Assembly (NCBI RefSeq): GCF_913566895.1
Contig: NZ_CAJYCN010000018.1
Span: forward strand, 1 to 58,032
Direction: 5' to 3'
Length of the DNA stretch: 58,032 nt
Source: Listeria ilorinensis
GTDB taxonomy: Bacteria; Bacillota; Bacilli; Lactobacillales; Listeriaceae
Part shown: piece after piece, positions 32,259-40,902 of the stretch
Layout: the number at the start of each line of letters is the position of its first letter
Numbering within the stretch: the first letter of the stretch is position 1
The notes under the pieces: model-generated
Database searches by the model: none
What the model was told of the DNA's origin: nothing
The model's input: only the letters and a program-made list of their open reading frames with translations
Translations under genes and position numbers: made by a program

Positions 32259-32479
32259 TAATGAGAATGAAGCTCACCGATTAGTAGAAGGTTAAGGTGG
32301 TGTATTTAAATAATAATTTTCTAAAAACGGAAAAAGTTTATTAAATATACTATTTATGTGAAGAAATTCATTTGTTTGGGGCAATTGGAGTAGGGAAAAG
32401 TTTACCATGATAATCATGATGTATGCTAGCTACAAAACATGATTCGAAAAAAAGGATGAAAAAAACAGGAGTGAGAATC

Positions 32480-35050
32480 ATGAAAAAAATCGGGATGGCA
32501 ATCATGCTTTGCCTTATGCTTTTTGTAACCCCTTTGCAGACAGGACAAGTAATTGCCGCAGAAAACTATTCGGAAACAACGGATCATATTTTAGGAGTCG
32601 CAGGAACATTCAACGCCTTTATTCTTGGTGACATGATGGTCGATGGACATGGTACAGATGTAGAAGGACGACTGGCGGTTGGGGGAAACATCAGCCTCAA
32701 TAATTTTGGAATCGGCTCTAAACTAACTCTTTGTAATGATACCTATCATCTCATTGTAGGCGGTGAAGTGAACATTAAAAGTGGAGAGAATCATTCAGGG
32801 AATACATTGATTGATGAGCAGTCTATCATAAAGGAATTTAGTCTTAGTCACCGCAATCAAAATACACAAAATCCATATAGAGCGAACGTGAAACCGTTTT
32901 TTGAAAGTGCGCGGCAAGAAATTTATCAAAAAAATACACAACTTGCCAACCTAAAAGCAAATGGTAAAACATATGTGGAATATGGCACTCTTAAAATGGA
33001 TGGAAACAATGAAGCTGTGAACACGTTTGAAGTAAATGCTGGTGATCTGCAAACGGCAAATGGCGTGTATATCAATGTACCACCCGGTTCGACAGTTATA
33101 ATCAATGTGAAAGGTTCTGCAGTTCATTTCCCAAGTGCTCAAATGTTCTTTAACGGCAATGGCCTTAATAATGATCATACAGAAAACAACCATATACTGT
33201 GGAACATGGCAGAAGCTGAGCAGATTACGGGGAATGGTGTTTCAGTCAGCGGAACTATTCTAGCTCCTTATGCAAATTTTCAAATGCAAAACGGAAATAT
33301 CAATGGAACGCTCATTGTTGAAAGCTACAAAGGACACTTTGAAATGCACAATCATCTTTTCCAGTCTGATGCGGACATTTTCTCAGTAACACCAGAAGTG
33401 ATGGATGTAACGGGAACCAAGATTTGGGATGGTGGTCCAGATGAAAAACCGACAATCCAGCTGCAACTGTATCAAAATGATGTTAAGTATGGCGATGCGG
33501 TCAGTCTGGCAAACGGAGAGACAACACATACCTGGAATGAGGTACCAGTGAGTGATGACCAAGGAAATCTTTATCAATATAGGGTAGACGAGGTAGAAGT
33601 GCCGGAATCTTATACAAAAACAATCAGTGAAGATGGTCTCACAGTAACGAATCATTATGAGCAGGGAATAACAGAAGTAACGGGAACGAAGATCTGGGAC
33701 GGTGGTCCGGCTGAGAAACCAACGATCGAACTGCAATTGTATCAAAACGACGCTGCATATGGTGAGCCAGTTAGTCTGGCAAATGGCGAGAACAGTCATA
33801 CTTGGACGGATCTGCCACAAAATGATCGAACTGGAAAGGCTTATCGTTATACAATAGACGAGCTTAAAGTACCAGAATCTTATACAAAAACAATTAGTGA
33901 AGATGGTTTAACCGTGACGAATCATTATGATCCTGGTAAAACAAATATTACAGGTACAAAAATTTGGGAGGGTGGTCCAACTGAGAAACCGACAATCCAG
34001 CTGCAATTGTACCAAAACAACGTTGCGTATGGTGAGCCAGTTAGTCTGGCAAATGGCGAGACCAGTTATACATGGACGGATCTGCCACAAAATGATTTAA
34101 AGGGTGAAGCGTATCACTACACAATTAATGAAGTTGAAGTGCCAGAATCTTATACAAAAACAGTCAGTGAAGACGGTCTCACGGTAACCAATCACTATGA
34201 TCAGGGAATAACAGAAGTTACGGGAACGAAGATCTGGGACGGCGGTCCGGCCGAGAAGCCCACCATTCAATTGCAACTGTATCAAAACGGCGCGCCCTAC
34301 AATGATCCGATCAGCTTAGAAAATGGTGAAACGACGTATACATGGGATCACTTGCCGAAAAACGATTCCTCTGGTGTTGCTTATCAGTATACAATCAACG
34401 AGGTAGCCGTGCCGGAATCTTATACGAAGATAATTAGTGAAGACGGACTGACAATCACCAATCGTTATGAGCAAGGGGAAACGGAGATCACCGGGACAAA
34501 AGTTTGGGTAGGTGGTCCAGATGAAAAACCGACGATCGAACTGCAACTGTATCAAAATGGTAAGCCATATGGCCAATCGATCAGTTTGGAAAATGGTCAG
34601 GAAAATTATACCTGGAGCAATCTGCCAGAAAGAGACTTAAAAGGAGAGATTTATCATTATACGATCGATGAAACAAAAGGCTCCGATCTTTACGAAAAAG
34701 CAGTGAGTGAAGATGGGTTGACAGTGACGAATACATTCAATAATCTAGCAGATCCAGCAGATCCAGCAGATCCAGCAGATCCAGCAGATCCAGCAATGCC
34801 AGATCAGCCGATAGACCCAGGCTCTGGCACAGCAACACAGCGGATGAAAATGATTCCGGCAGCTACTGCTGTGAGTGAAAAGAATGAGCCAACTCTGACT
34901 GTTCAAGAAGTTGCACCAACGGAACAAACCAATAGAGAATCCCAGACTAAACTACCACACACAGGGGATCAGAACATGCCAGCAATTGCTTTTGCAGTAG
35001 GTGCAGGACTTCTTCTGATTGTTGTAGCGGGAAGAATGAGACGAAATTAA
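32480..35050 (+). CDS. LPXTG surface protein: choice-of-anchor A domain plus five Cna_B-like repeats
   Basis: An 856-residue protein. ATG 32480 follows AGGAGTGAG. The signal peptide ends at about residue 27 (QVIAAEN). Residues about 30-300 match the choice-of-anchor A adhesin domain (LGVAGTFNAFILGDMMV, then GRLAVGGNISLNNFG). Five 90-residue Cna_B-type repeats follow, each opening with TGTK(I/V)W and closing with SEDGLT(V/I)TN, phased at exactly 270 bp. A (ADP)n stalk leads to LPHTGD, a membrane helix and GRMRRN. The high repeat identity suggests recent duplication or homogenisation. It is a wall-anchored adhesin with an extensible stalk. The ligand is unknown. Confidence 0.9.
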   Translation: MKKIGMAIMLCLMLFVTPLQTGQVIAAENYSETTDHILGVAGTFNAFILGDMMVDGHGTDVEGRLAVGGNISLNNFGIGSKLTLCNDTYHLIVGGEVNIKSGENHSGNTLIDEQSIIKEFSLSHRNQNTQNPYRANVKPFFESARQEIYQKNTQLANLKANGKTYVEYGTLKMDGNNEAVNTFEVNAGDLQTANGVYINVPPGSTVIINVKGSAVHFPSAQMFFNGNGLNNDHTENNHILWNMAEAEQITGNGVSVSGTILAPYANFQMQNGNINGTLIVESYKGHFEMHNHLFQSDADIFSVTPEVMDVTGTKIWDGGPDEKPTIQLQLYQNDVKYGDAVSLANGETTHTWNEVPVSDDQGNLYQYRVDEVEVPESYTKTISEDGLTVTNHYEQGITEVTGTKIWDGGPAEKPTIELQLYQNDAAYGEPVSLANGENSHTWTDLPQNDRTGKAYRYTIDELKVPESYTKTISEDGLTVTNHYDPGKTNITGTKIWEGGPTEKPTIQLQLYQNNVAYGEPVSLANGETSYTWTDLPQNDLKGEAYHYTINEVEVPESYTKTVSEDGLTVTNHYDQGITEVTGTKIWDGGPAEKPTIQLQLYQNGAPYNDPISLENGETTYTWDHLPKNDSSGVAYQYTINEVAVPESYTKIISEDGLTITNRYEQGETEITGTKVWVGGPDEKPTIELQLYQNGKPYGQSISLENGQENYTWSNLPERDLKGEIYHYTIDETKGSDLYEKAVSEDGLTVTNTFNNLADPADPADPADPADPAMPDQPIDPGSGTATQRMKMIPAATAVSEKNEPTLTVQEVAPTEQTNRESQTKLPHTGDQNMPAIAFAVGAGLLLIVVAGRMRRN
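33407..34740 (+). repeat. Five 270-bp tandem repeats encoding Cna_B modules
   Basis: Units start at 33407, 33677, 33947, 34217 and 34487, each exactly 270 bp, the last slightly shorter. All encode TGTK(I/V)W(D/E/V)GGP and PTI(Q/E)LQLYQN near the start. Within-frame duplication keeps reading frame and module length constant. Confidence 0.93.
34751..34795 (+). repeat. Five perfect 9-bp repeats encoding (DPA)5
   Basis: GATCCAGCA is repeated five times without mismatch, encoding an Asp-Pro-Ala stalk just before the sorting signal. Perfect short repeats like this are prone to slippage in units of three residues. Confidence 0.95.
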
Positions 35051-35114
35051 ACAGAAAAAATCCTTGTATGGTAAAGCCATTCCTTTTTCAAAAAGAATCA
35101 AGTATTGCCGCAAA

Positions 35115-35165
35115 ATAAAGAACCTGCCTCCAGCTTGAAGTGGAGGTAGGTTCTTTATATTTTAT
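35115..35165. terminator. Bidirectional terminator between LPXTG and hydrolase genes
   Basis: AAAGAACCTGCCTCCA pairs with TGGAGGTAGGTTCTTT (one G-T pair), with AT-rich tails on both strands. The stop codon of the minus-strand hydrolase lies within the tail. Confidence 0.88.
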
Positions 35166-36012
35166 CCAGAAAACGAATCGCAGCTTGATAAGCCGCCATC
35201 CCTTCTGCAGCGGTCGTTTTCGTATCGAAATCGTGCGGGAGGTCTTCCACGGGATAAAATTCACTTGTCAGGGTCCCGCGATGTAGACGTTCCGATTCCG
35301 AGATCGGTACATCCTGATCTGCTCTACTATGAGCTAAAAATAGGGGGGGTAAAAAGTGGAAATCTTGCTCTTCCCTCAACGAATAAGTTGTAAGCAAGTC
35401 TTTACTTGTCGAATCACCCAATACCATTTTCAGCCATTTACCCGTCTGTCTGGCGTAAACATAAAGCGGAAAACGCTGTGCGACTTTACTAGCGGTAATT
35501 TCGTGTGGATAGATCATCGTCTTGACAAGCGCTTCGGAAAGTTGGGCAAATTTGGCATAATAAGCATTTTTTTCAGCCAACCAGTTTGCTTTTAACGAGC
35601 TGTACCCGTAAAATGAAAGTACAGCGACTGGTGGGGGAATTAGCGGGTCGCTCGCTGCTAGTAGAGCAAGATAGGCGCCTGACGATTGGCCCAGTAAGAT
35701 GTAATCAGTTGTCTCCAAATGCCATCTCTGGGTAGCTTCATCTTGGAACCACTGAATCGCATCTGTCACATCTTGGTAAATCTCAGGCAGCTTGGTTTCT
35801 GGTGCTAGACGGTAGTCTACAGCAAGAAAATGATAGCCGCTATCCAGAAACAATGAAATGTATTCTTCGGCCAAATCTTTCCGCGATCCATATATAAGTC
35901 CGCCGCCATGAAAATAGATGATGGTTTGGGCAGACGACTTGCTACTGCGGTAAAAGTCGGCTTGAAGAAGCAAGCCGTCTCGTTCGGCATAGGTAATTGT
36001 TTCGATATTCAT
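35155..36012 (-). CDS. Alpha/beta-hydrolase (HSL/carboxylesterase-like)
   Basis: A 285-residue cytoplasmic esterase-type protein. The oxyanion motif is in YFHGGGLIYGS, followed by VDYRLAPE, both typical of the hormone-sensitive-lipase group. The nucleophile elbow is LGQSSGAYLA (Ser). The Asp is probably in HSRADQDVPI and the His in DLPHDFD near the C-terminus. It is monocistronic. The ribosome site GGAGGTTGG precedes the ATG. The substrate is probably a short-chain or acetylated ester. No neighbour indicates which. Confidence 0.88.
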   Translation of the reverse strand: MNIETITYAERDGLLLQADFYRSSKSSAQTIIYFHGGGLIYGSRKDLAEEYISLFLDSGYHFLAVDYRLAPETKLPEIYQDVTDAIQWFQDEATQRWHLETTDYILLGQSSGAYLALLAASDPLIPPPVAVLSFYGYSSLKANWLAEKNAYYAKFAQLSEALVKTMIYPHEITASKVAQRFPLYVYARQTGKWLKMVLGDSTSKDLLTTYSLREEQDFHFLPPLFLAHSRADQDVPISESERLHRGTLTSEFYPVEDLPHDFDTKTTAAEGMAAYQAAIRFLDKI

Positions 36013-36198
36013 TGTCCAACCTCCTCTTCCTTAGTGTAAGCGGAATAGAGGATTTTGACCAGCAAAGAAATTAAAAGAGAAAAAAATAGCATTTAAGATA
36101 ATGGTTTTCGAAGGTTCTGTGAACAATCAGGTTGAAACTAGTGAAGTTGAGACGAAACTGTTAAAATCAAAAAAGAACCGCAAGTGGTTGCTGTTAAG

Positions 36199-36224
36199 GT
36201 TTTAACCCACCATAAAGCGGGCAA
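36199..36224 (+). promoter_or_regulatory. Sigma-B-like promoter
   Basis: GTTTTA (36199-36204), a 14-bp spacer and GGGCAA (36219-36224) fit the general stress consensus GTTTAA-N12-14-GGGWAA/T, with one mismatch in each box. It lies about 80 bp before the DUF1269 gene. Confidence 0.6.
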
Positions 36225-36304
36225 AGTAAGTAGATTTGTTTTATATAATTTTAGCTTGCTAGGATTATTTAAATAATTTTGATGGAAATGAGAGGGGTAT
36301 TCGA

Positions 36305-36853
36305 ATGGCAAAAAAAGATAAAACAGTATTGATTATGAACTTTGAAACGGAGAGTGTAGCGTATCAAGCTTTTTCTGATTTGAAAAAACTTCATGCGGAA
36401 CGGAAAATCATCGGTTACCAAATGGCGGTTGTGACACATCAGGCCAACGGTAAGTTAAAAGCAGATGATTTTCTGGATTTCACAGGTGCTGATAAAAATA
36501 TCAAAGACAGCCTGATCGGGATGCTGATCGGAATCTTAGGCGGTCCACTAGGCGTACTACTTGGTTGGGTAGTCGGCAGTGTGGTTGGTTCTATGAAAGA
36601 TGCTGGTGAAGTAAAAAATGCGATGACCGTTTTTGAGAAGACACTTGAAACCATTCCAGAAGGTCAAACGGGTGTGATCTTGATTGCGACGGAGCAAGAA
36701 CGTGAAGCAGTCAATGATCTTGTATTCGATAAATTAAGCGGACGTATCGCACGCATGGACGAAGAGCTTGTAGCGAATGAAATCAAACAAGCACAAGAAG
36801 CAGAAAGCGAAGCACAAGCCTCTGCAAAGAAAAAATGGTTTGGTCGTAAATAA
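36305..36853 (+). CDS. DUF1269-family membrane-associated protein
   Basis: A 182-residue protein. A ferredoxin-like N-terminal half (LIMNFETESVAYQAFSDLKK) is followed by a glycine-rich hydrophobic hairpin at about 74-100 (GMLIGILGGPLGVLLGWVVG) that probably inserts in the membrane. A C-terminal domain ends in an acidic/Ala-rich tail with KKKWFGRK. The architecture matches DUF1269. The function of this family is unknown to me. A sigma-B-like promoter upstream and a terminator after it suggest a single-gene stress transcript. GAGAGGGG lies before the ATG. Confidence 0.85.
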   Translation: MAKKDKTVLIMNFETESVAYQAFSDLKKLHAERKIIGYQMAVVTHQANGKLKADDFLDFTGADKNIKDSLIGMLIGILGGPLGVLLGWVVGSVVGSMKDAGEVKNAMTVFEKTLETIPEGQTGVILIATEQEREAVNDLVFDKLSGRIARMDEELVANEIKQAQEAESEAQASAKKKWFGRK

Positions 36854-36859
36854 ATTCAT

Positions 36860-36905
36860 GGACGCTTATCGGCTGAAAGAATAGCTGGTAGGCGTTTTTT
36901 TATTT
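36860..36905 (+). terminator. Terminator after the DUF1269 gene
   Basis: ACGCTTATCGGCT pairs with AGCTGGTAGGCGT (wobbles), followed by TTTTTTTATTT. Confidence 0.88.
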
Positions 36906-37046
36906 AAGAATTCTCTGGCGAATGGTTTTCTTTCTTATGGAAACGGGAATCAAATAGAAATCGCCTGATAAAAATTGGTTGTTTGAAGAACTTTTTCTTT
37001 TTAAAATCAGTTTTAAATGCAAACGAAACATGCTACAATAAACAGG

Positions 37047-37065
37047 TTGCAAGCATTTAATGCAA
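37047..37065 (+). promoter_or_regulatory. Inverted repeat upstream of the FNT channel gene
   Basis: TTGCA(N9)TGCAA lies just downstream of a possible -10 (TACAAT, 37034-37039), where a repressor would block transcription. No regulator is known for it. Confidence 0.4.
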
Positions 37066-37103
37066 GTATTTGTAAAATTTTAACAGTATGGAGATGAAGT
37101 GAT

Positions 37104-37904
37104 TTGGATATAGAAACAAGCCCCTTGATGCAAAAAATCGATTACAGCACAAAGAAAAAAATTGACCTCGTAAATAACAGCATTATCCGTTACATGATTC
37201 GTGCAATGCTTGCGTGTTTATTCTTAACACTTGGAACAGCAGTGGCAGTTATGATCGGTGACAAAGTGGATCATTTTGCTCCTGGACTTGGAAAGATCAC
37301 CTATGCTTTTATGTTTAGTTGGTCGCTTGTGATGATCATTTATATGAATGCAGAGCTCGGCACGAGTAATATGATGTATATGACAACAGGCGTCTATCAA
37401 AAAATCGTTCGTCCTGGAAAAGCTTTGCAGATCTTACTTCTTTGTATTGTTTGCAATTTGATCGGTGGGATTCTGGCGGGCTACTTGATGTCTCTTACTT
37501 CTGGCTTCCAAAACCTTCCAGCGGATCATTTTCTTTATACAGCTGTAAGTGGCAAACTGGAAAAGGCTCCATTAGAAATTTTTATAGAAGGTATTTTTGC
37601 TAATATTGTTGTCAATACGGCTGTTTTGTGTACACTGCGCATGAAAGATGATGCTGGGAAAGTGATCAGTATGATTTTTATTATCTTTATTTTTGCTTTT
37701 CTTGGTTTTGAGCACGTTATTGCCAATTTCTCTTCTTTCTCACTCGCTTTCTTTGCTTCTGGTGGGACACTTGCAGCGATGACTGTCAGCAATGTGGTAA
37801 CCAATTTGACGCTCGCTCTGCTGGGGAATTTTGTGGGCGGCGGACTGGTGATTGGTCTCGGCTATGCTTGGCTGAACCGAACGAGTTCGATTTATAAAGA
37901 TTGA
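37104..37904 (+). CDS. Formate/nitrite transporter family (FNT) channel
   Basis: A 266-residue membrane protein with six predicted helices. AELGTSNMMYMTTGV is the first re-entrant-type segment, and IFANIVVNTAVLCTLRMKDD matches the second half of the FNT fold. FocA/NirC/HSC relatives conduct formate, nitrite or hydrosulphide. Which one applies here cannot be told. TTG 37104 is 10 nt after GGAG. It is monocistronic with a terminator. A paired inverted repeat upstream suggests specific control. Confidence 0.88.
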   Translation: MDIETSPLMQKIDYSTKKKIDLVNNSIIRYMIRAMLACLFLTLGTAVAVMIGDKVDHFAPGLGKITYAFMFSWSLVMIIYMNAELGTSNMMYMTTGVYQKIVRPGKALQILLLCIVCNLIGGILAGYLMSLTSGFQNLPADHFLYTAVSGKLEKAPLEIFIEGIFANIVVNTAVLCTLRMKDDAGKVISMIFIIFIFAFLGFEHVIANFSSFSLAFFASGGTLAAMTVSNVVTNLTLALLGNFVGGGLVIGLGYAWLNRTSSIYKD

Positions 37905-37910
37905 CCAATA

Positions 37911-37945
37911 GTACGCTGCTTCTGATGAGGCAGCGTTTTTTAGTA
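37911..37945 (+). terminator. Terminator after the FNT gene
   Basis: TACGCTGC and GCAGCGT form the stem, followed by TTTTTTAG. Confidence 0.85.
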
Positions 37946-38088
37946 GTAAAGTGAAGGAAGTGCATGAGAAGAAAGCTTTGACAGGATGGACAGGTTATTT
38001 GGATAAAGCCTATTTACAAGCGCAATGATCTTCGTTAGAATAGAAATTGTGTTTTTGTGATTTTTTTCACTTGTTGGGAGGAAGAAAA

Positions 38089-38835
38089 ATGAGTTTTCGT
38101 GTATTGATGTATCATGAGCTTCGTGATCGCAATGTGAACAAAGTGGAAGGATTTTCTGCGATTCAAGTGGCGCAGGATTATGAGGATCAGCTGCCTCCGG
38201 TGTTATTCACTTATTTGGATGATTTTAAGGAGCAGATGCAGTACTTGAAAGACAATGATTATTATCTTTTAAGTTTGCAGGAAGTGCGGGATTTTTACGA
38301 GAAAGGGACGCCTCTTCCTGAAAAAGCTGTGTTGCTGACTTTTGATGATGCCTTTCAATCGGTTTATGAGCTTGCCTATCCGGTATTGAAAGAGCTTGGG
38401 CTGCGGGCCAGCCTTTTTGTTGTACGCGGGTGGTTGAATGAGGAAACGGCACCATTCGATCCAACGCATTCAGTCGTAATGAGTCACGCGCAACTGGATG
38501 CAATCAAGGATGTATTTACACTTGCGAATCATTCGACCAATCTACATACGAAATCTGGAGAAGGGACAAGTGCTGTTCAAACGGTCACGCTACAAACACT
38601 GCAGGATGACTTAGCCTATTGTGCAGAAATTGTGGATGAACCGCATGTATTTGCCTATCCATTCGGCTTTGTGGATGCAGAGCAAGATCCCGCAAACTTG
38701 AAAGCTGCTGGGATCGAACTGGCATTTACAACGGCTGGCGGTAAAAATGAGCGCGAGACGAATCCTTATTTTTTACATCGTGAAACAGTTGTTTTGGGTA
38801 TCACATTAGAAGCATTCAAATTATTAATTGATTAA
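38089..38835 (+). CDS. NodB-type polysaccharide deacetylase-like protein
   Basis: A 248-residue protein of carbohydrate esterase 4 type. LTFDDAFQSV carries the two metal/catalytic Asp residues, and ANHSTNLH is the HxxxxH metal motif. FAYPFGFVD and the C-terminal strand complete the barrel. No signal peptide or membrane helix is visible, unlike wall-acting peptidoglycan deacetylases, so it may act in the cytoplasm. ATG 38089 follows GGGAGGA. It is 12 bp before a binding-protein gene, so the two are one operon. The link suggests processing of whatever that importer brings in. Substrate unknown. Confidence 0.85.
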   Translation: MSFRVLMYHELRDRNVNKVEGFSAIQVAQDYEDQLPPVLFTYLDDFKEQMQYLKDNDYYLLSLQEVRDFYEKGTPLPEKAVLLTFDDAFQSVYELAYPVLKELGLRASLFVVRGWLNEETAPFDPTHSVVMSHAQLDAIKDVFTLANHSTNLHTKSGEGTSAVQTVTLQTLQDDLAYCAEIVDEPHVFAYPFGFVDAEQDPANLKAAGIELAFTTAGGKNERETNPYFLHRETVVLGITLEAFKLLID

Positions 38836-38847
38836 GGTGGAAAGAAA

Positions 38848-39819
38848 ATGAAAAAATTTGGCTTATTGTTAACAGCACTTTTTGTGTTGATCCTAGTTGG
38901 CTGTTCCAATACAAGCGACACGGATAAAGTAGCAGAAAAAAAGGATACTGAAAAAGAACTAAAAACAACAAATGAAGTATTGAATATTGGAACGTTACCT
39001 GCTGAATCGGCTATTCCGATTATTTTGGCAAAGGAAAAAGGCTATTTTGAAGATGAGGGAGTCCATGTAGAAATTACGGCCTTCAACTCACCGAATGACC
39101 GAAATGTAGCCGCTCAAGCTGGGAAAATTGATGGCATGATCGGTGACGTGATGACAACTCTTTCGATGCGTGAAAATGATATGGATTTTACAATCACATC
39201 GGATATCAATGAAGATTTCAAATTGCTTTCATCACCAGACTCTGGGATTACAGATGTAAAGCAACTCGACGGAAAGGATGTTTCGCTTGTGCCGAAATTT
39301 CTGCTCGAATATATCATGGATGAAATCGCAGCAGAAAACGATATCAGTTACAATGTAGTTTCCATTCCATCGATCTCCGCTCGTTATGAAGCACTTTTGA
39401 ATAATCAAGTTGACTCAGTAATTTTTACAGAACCACAGGCCACAATGCTTCAGGAAAGCGGTGCCCATCTTTTGGCAAGTTCAAAAGAATATGGGATCAA
39501 GGGTGGTACGATCAGTTTTGCTGATAAAGTGATTGAAGAGCGACCAGGAGATATTGCCGCTTTTTATCGCGCGTATGACCAAGGCGTCGACTATATGAAT
39601 AAAAATGATGTTTCAGCGTATAGTGATATTTTGAAGAAATATAAGTTCCCAGATTCAATGAGTGACTATCTTTCTAATAAAAAAGAAGACTATACGAAAG
39701 CAGCTGCCATTACCAAAGAACAGTATCAAAGTATTGAAGAATGGACGAAAAAGAAAGAAATGATCACAAAAGATTATGCGTATAAAGAGGTAACAGATTT
39801 TAGCATGTTGCCAAAATAA
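38848..39819 (+). CDS. ABC importer substrate-binding lipoprotein (NMT1/SsuA type)
   Basis: A 323-residue lipoprotein with lipobox LVGC at about residue 19. The mature part matches NMT1/SsuA-type binding proteins (ILAKEKGYFEDEGVHVEI, RNVAAQAGKIDGMIGD, NNQVDSVIFTEPQA). These bind pyrimidines, alkanesulphonates or similar small molecules. No permease or ATPase follows. The only matching pair in the window is at 44406-45901 on the opposite strand, 4.6 kb away. It is probably the same system, interrupted by crtM-crtN and an LPXTG gene. It shares an operon with the deacetylase. Confidence 0.85.
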   Translation: MKKFGLLLTALFVLILVGCSNTSDTDKVAEKKDTEKELKTTNEVLNIGTLPAESAIPIILAKEKGYFEDEGVHVEITAFNSPNDRNVAAQAGKIDGMIGDVMTTLSMRENDMDFTITSDINEDFKLLSSPDSGITDVKQLDGKDVSLVPKFLLEYIMDEIAAENDISYNVVSIPSISARYEALLNNQVDSVIFTEPQATMLQESGAHLLASSKEYGIKGGTISFADKVIEERPGDIAAFYRAYDQGVDYMNKNDVSAYSDILKKYKFPDSMSDYLSNKKEDYTKAAAITKEQYQSIEEWTKKKEMITKDYAYKEVTDFSMLPK

Positions 39820-39827
39820 TCGGAATG

Positions 39828-39862
39828 AGGTGAGGATCCATGAGATTCTCATCTTTTTTTAT
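39828..39862 (+). terminator. Terminator after the binding-protein gene
   Basis: GGTGAGGATC pairs with GATTCTCATC (two G-T pairs) around a 5-nt loop, followed by TTTTTTT. Confidence 0.75.
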
Positions 39863-39887
39863 GTTTGGAAGAAACGTGTTTTTAAAT

Positions 39888-39917
39888 TTGACTTATCAAA
39901 TGATAAGAGTTTACAGT
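39888..39917 (+). promoter_or_regulatory. crtM promoter with a palindromic operator
   Basis: TTGACT (39888-39893), an 18-bp spacer and TACAGT (39912-39917) form a sigma-A promoter. CTTATCA-AA-TGATAAG (39892-39907) is a perfect inverted repeat filling the spacer. A dimeric repressor bound here would block RNA polymerase. Confidence 0.6.
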
Positions 39918-39949
39918 AGAGGTAGACAAAAGAAACAAGGAGGATTGTC

Positions 39950-40825
39950 TTGATACTACCAGAAGGTGAACAAATGTTGAAGCTTTACGAAAATGATTTT
40001 CGATACTGTGAAAATATAATGCGTGAACATGCTAAAAGTTTCTATAGTGCATTTTCAAAATTACCAGAAAAAAAAGCCAATGCGATTTATGCGATCTATG
40101 CCTTCTGTCGACTAGCAGATGATGCGATCGATGTACATCATGATATCCACCGATTAAATCAGCTTGAAGAAGAACTGTTTCTTTTTATGGACGGAAAAAT
40201 ACCAGATAAACCATTATGGCGTGCCTTATCTGTCGTCTGCCATATGTATCCGATAGAACTGCGCTATTTTGAAGAACTGATTTTGGGACAAAAAGGCGAT
40301 CTTCATTTTCGGCAGCCATCTAGTCAAGCGGAACTAGAAGACTATTGTTATTTTGTTGCTAGCACGGTAGGATTGATGCTGCTTCCAGTTCTGACAGATC
40401 AGCCAGATGTGATTCAAGAACAGGCGAAAGCATTGGGTGTGGCGATGCAGCTTACGAATATCTTACGAGATGTTGGGGAGGATTTAAAAAGCGATCGGAT
40501 TTACTTGCCGATGGATGTGATTAAGAGGACTGGTTATTCGGAAAAAGAACTAAGCGAACATATGATCAATCAAGCTTTTATTGACATGTGGGAGTTTGAA
40601 GCAGAGCGTGCAGAAAAGCTATATGACGAGGCGCTAACAATGATGCCTTACATTGATAAAGAATGTCAATTACCATTACTGCTGGCGATTTATTATTATC
40701 AAGAAATTTTGAATGCTGTACGTAATGAGAATTATCAGTGCTTCACGAAAAGAAGTTTTGTAGGAACAAAAAGAAAATATGAGCTTTATAAGGCAGCAAA
40801 AAAAGGTTTGGCGCACTTGAAATAA
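39950..40825 (+). CDS. crtM: Dehydrosqualene (4,4'-diapophytoene) synthase
   Basis: A 291-residue trans-isoprenyl (head-to-head) synthase. Asp-rich motif 1 is in FCRLADDAID and motif 2 in NILRDVGEDLKSDRIYLP. Both bind farnesyl diphosphate through magnesium. Overall fit is to Staphylococcus CrtM. It condenses two C15 units to 4,4'-diapophytoene, feeding CrtN encoded next. TTG 39950 is 5 nt after AAGGAGGA; ATG 39974 with GAAGGTGA is a credible alternative. Squalene synthase is the only other candidate, but the CrtN partner argues against it. Confidence 0.92.
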   Translation: MILPEGEQMLKLYENDFRYCENIMREHAKSFYSAFSKLPEKKANAIYAIYAFCRLADDAIDVHHDIHRLNQLEEELFLFMDGKIPDKPLWRALSVVCHMYPIELRYFEELILGQKGDLHFRQPSSQAELEDYCYFVASTVGLMLLPVLTDQPDVIQEQAKALGVAMQLTNILRDVGEDLKSDRIYLPMDVIKRTGYSEKELSEHMINQAFIDMWEFEAERAEKLYDEALTMMPYIDKECQLPLLLAIYYYQEILNAVRNENYQCFTKRSFVGTKRKYELYKAAKKGLAHLK

Positions 40826-40845
40826 GGGAAGTTTGTTGAGGAAGG

Positions 40846-40878
40846 TCTACACAGTGCGGCTTTTTTTTGCGTGTAGAA
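40846..40878 (+). other. Hairpin between crtM and crtN
   Basis: TCTACAC and GTGTAGA pair around a loop that itself contains eight T residues. It is not a standard terminator because the T run is in the loop. It could moderate crtN expression. Confidence 0.4.
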
Positions 40879-40902
40879 ATTGGTTGAAAGGAAGGGGACT
40901 GT

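Noticed and set aside
33407-34740. Regular repeats as a CRISPR array
   Set aside because: The 270-bp units are coding and in frame, with no short identical repeats separated by unique spacers.
38047-38835. Earlier start giving an N-terminal signal peptide to the deacetylase
   Set aside because: The extension precedes the strong GGGAGGA site, has no hydrophobic core of useful length, and begins in the intergenic region.
40846-40878. Rho-independent terminator between crtM and crtN
   Set aside because: The T run is in the loop and not after the stem, so termination is unlikely; listed only as a hairpin.
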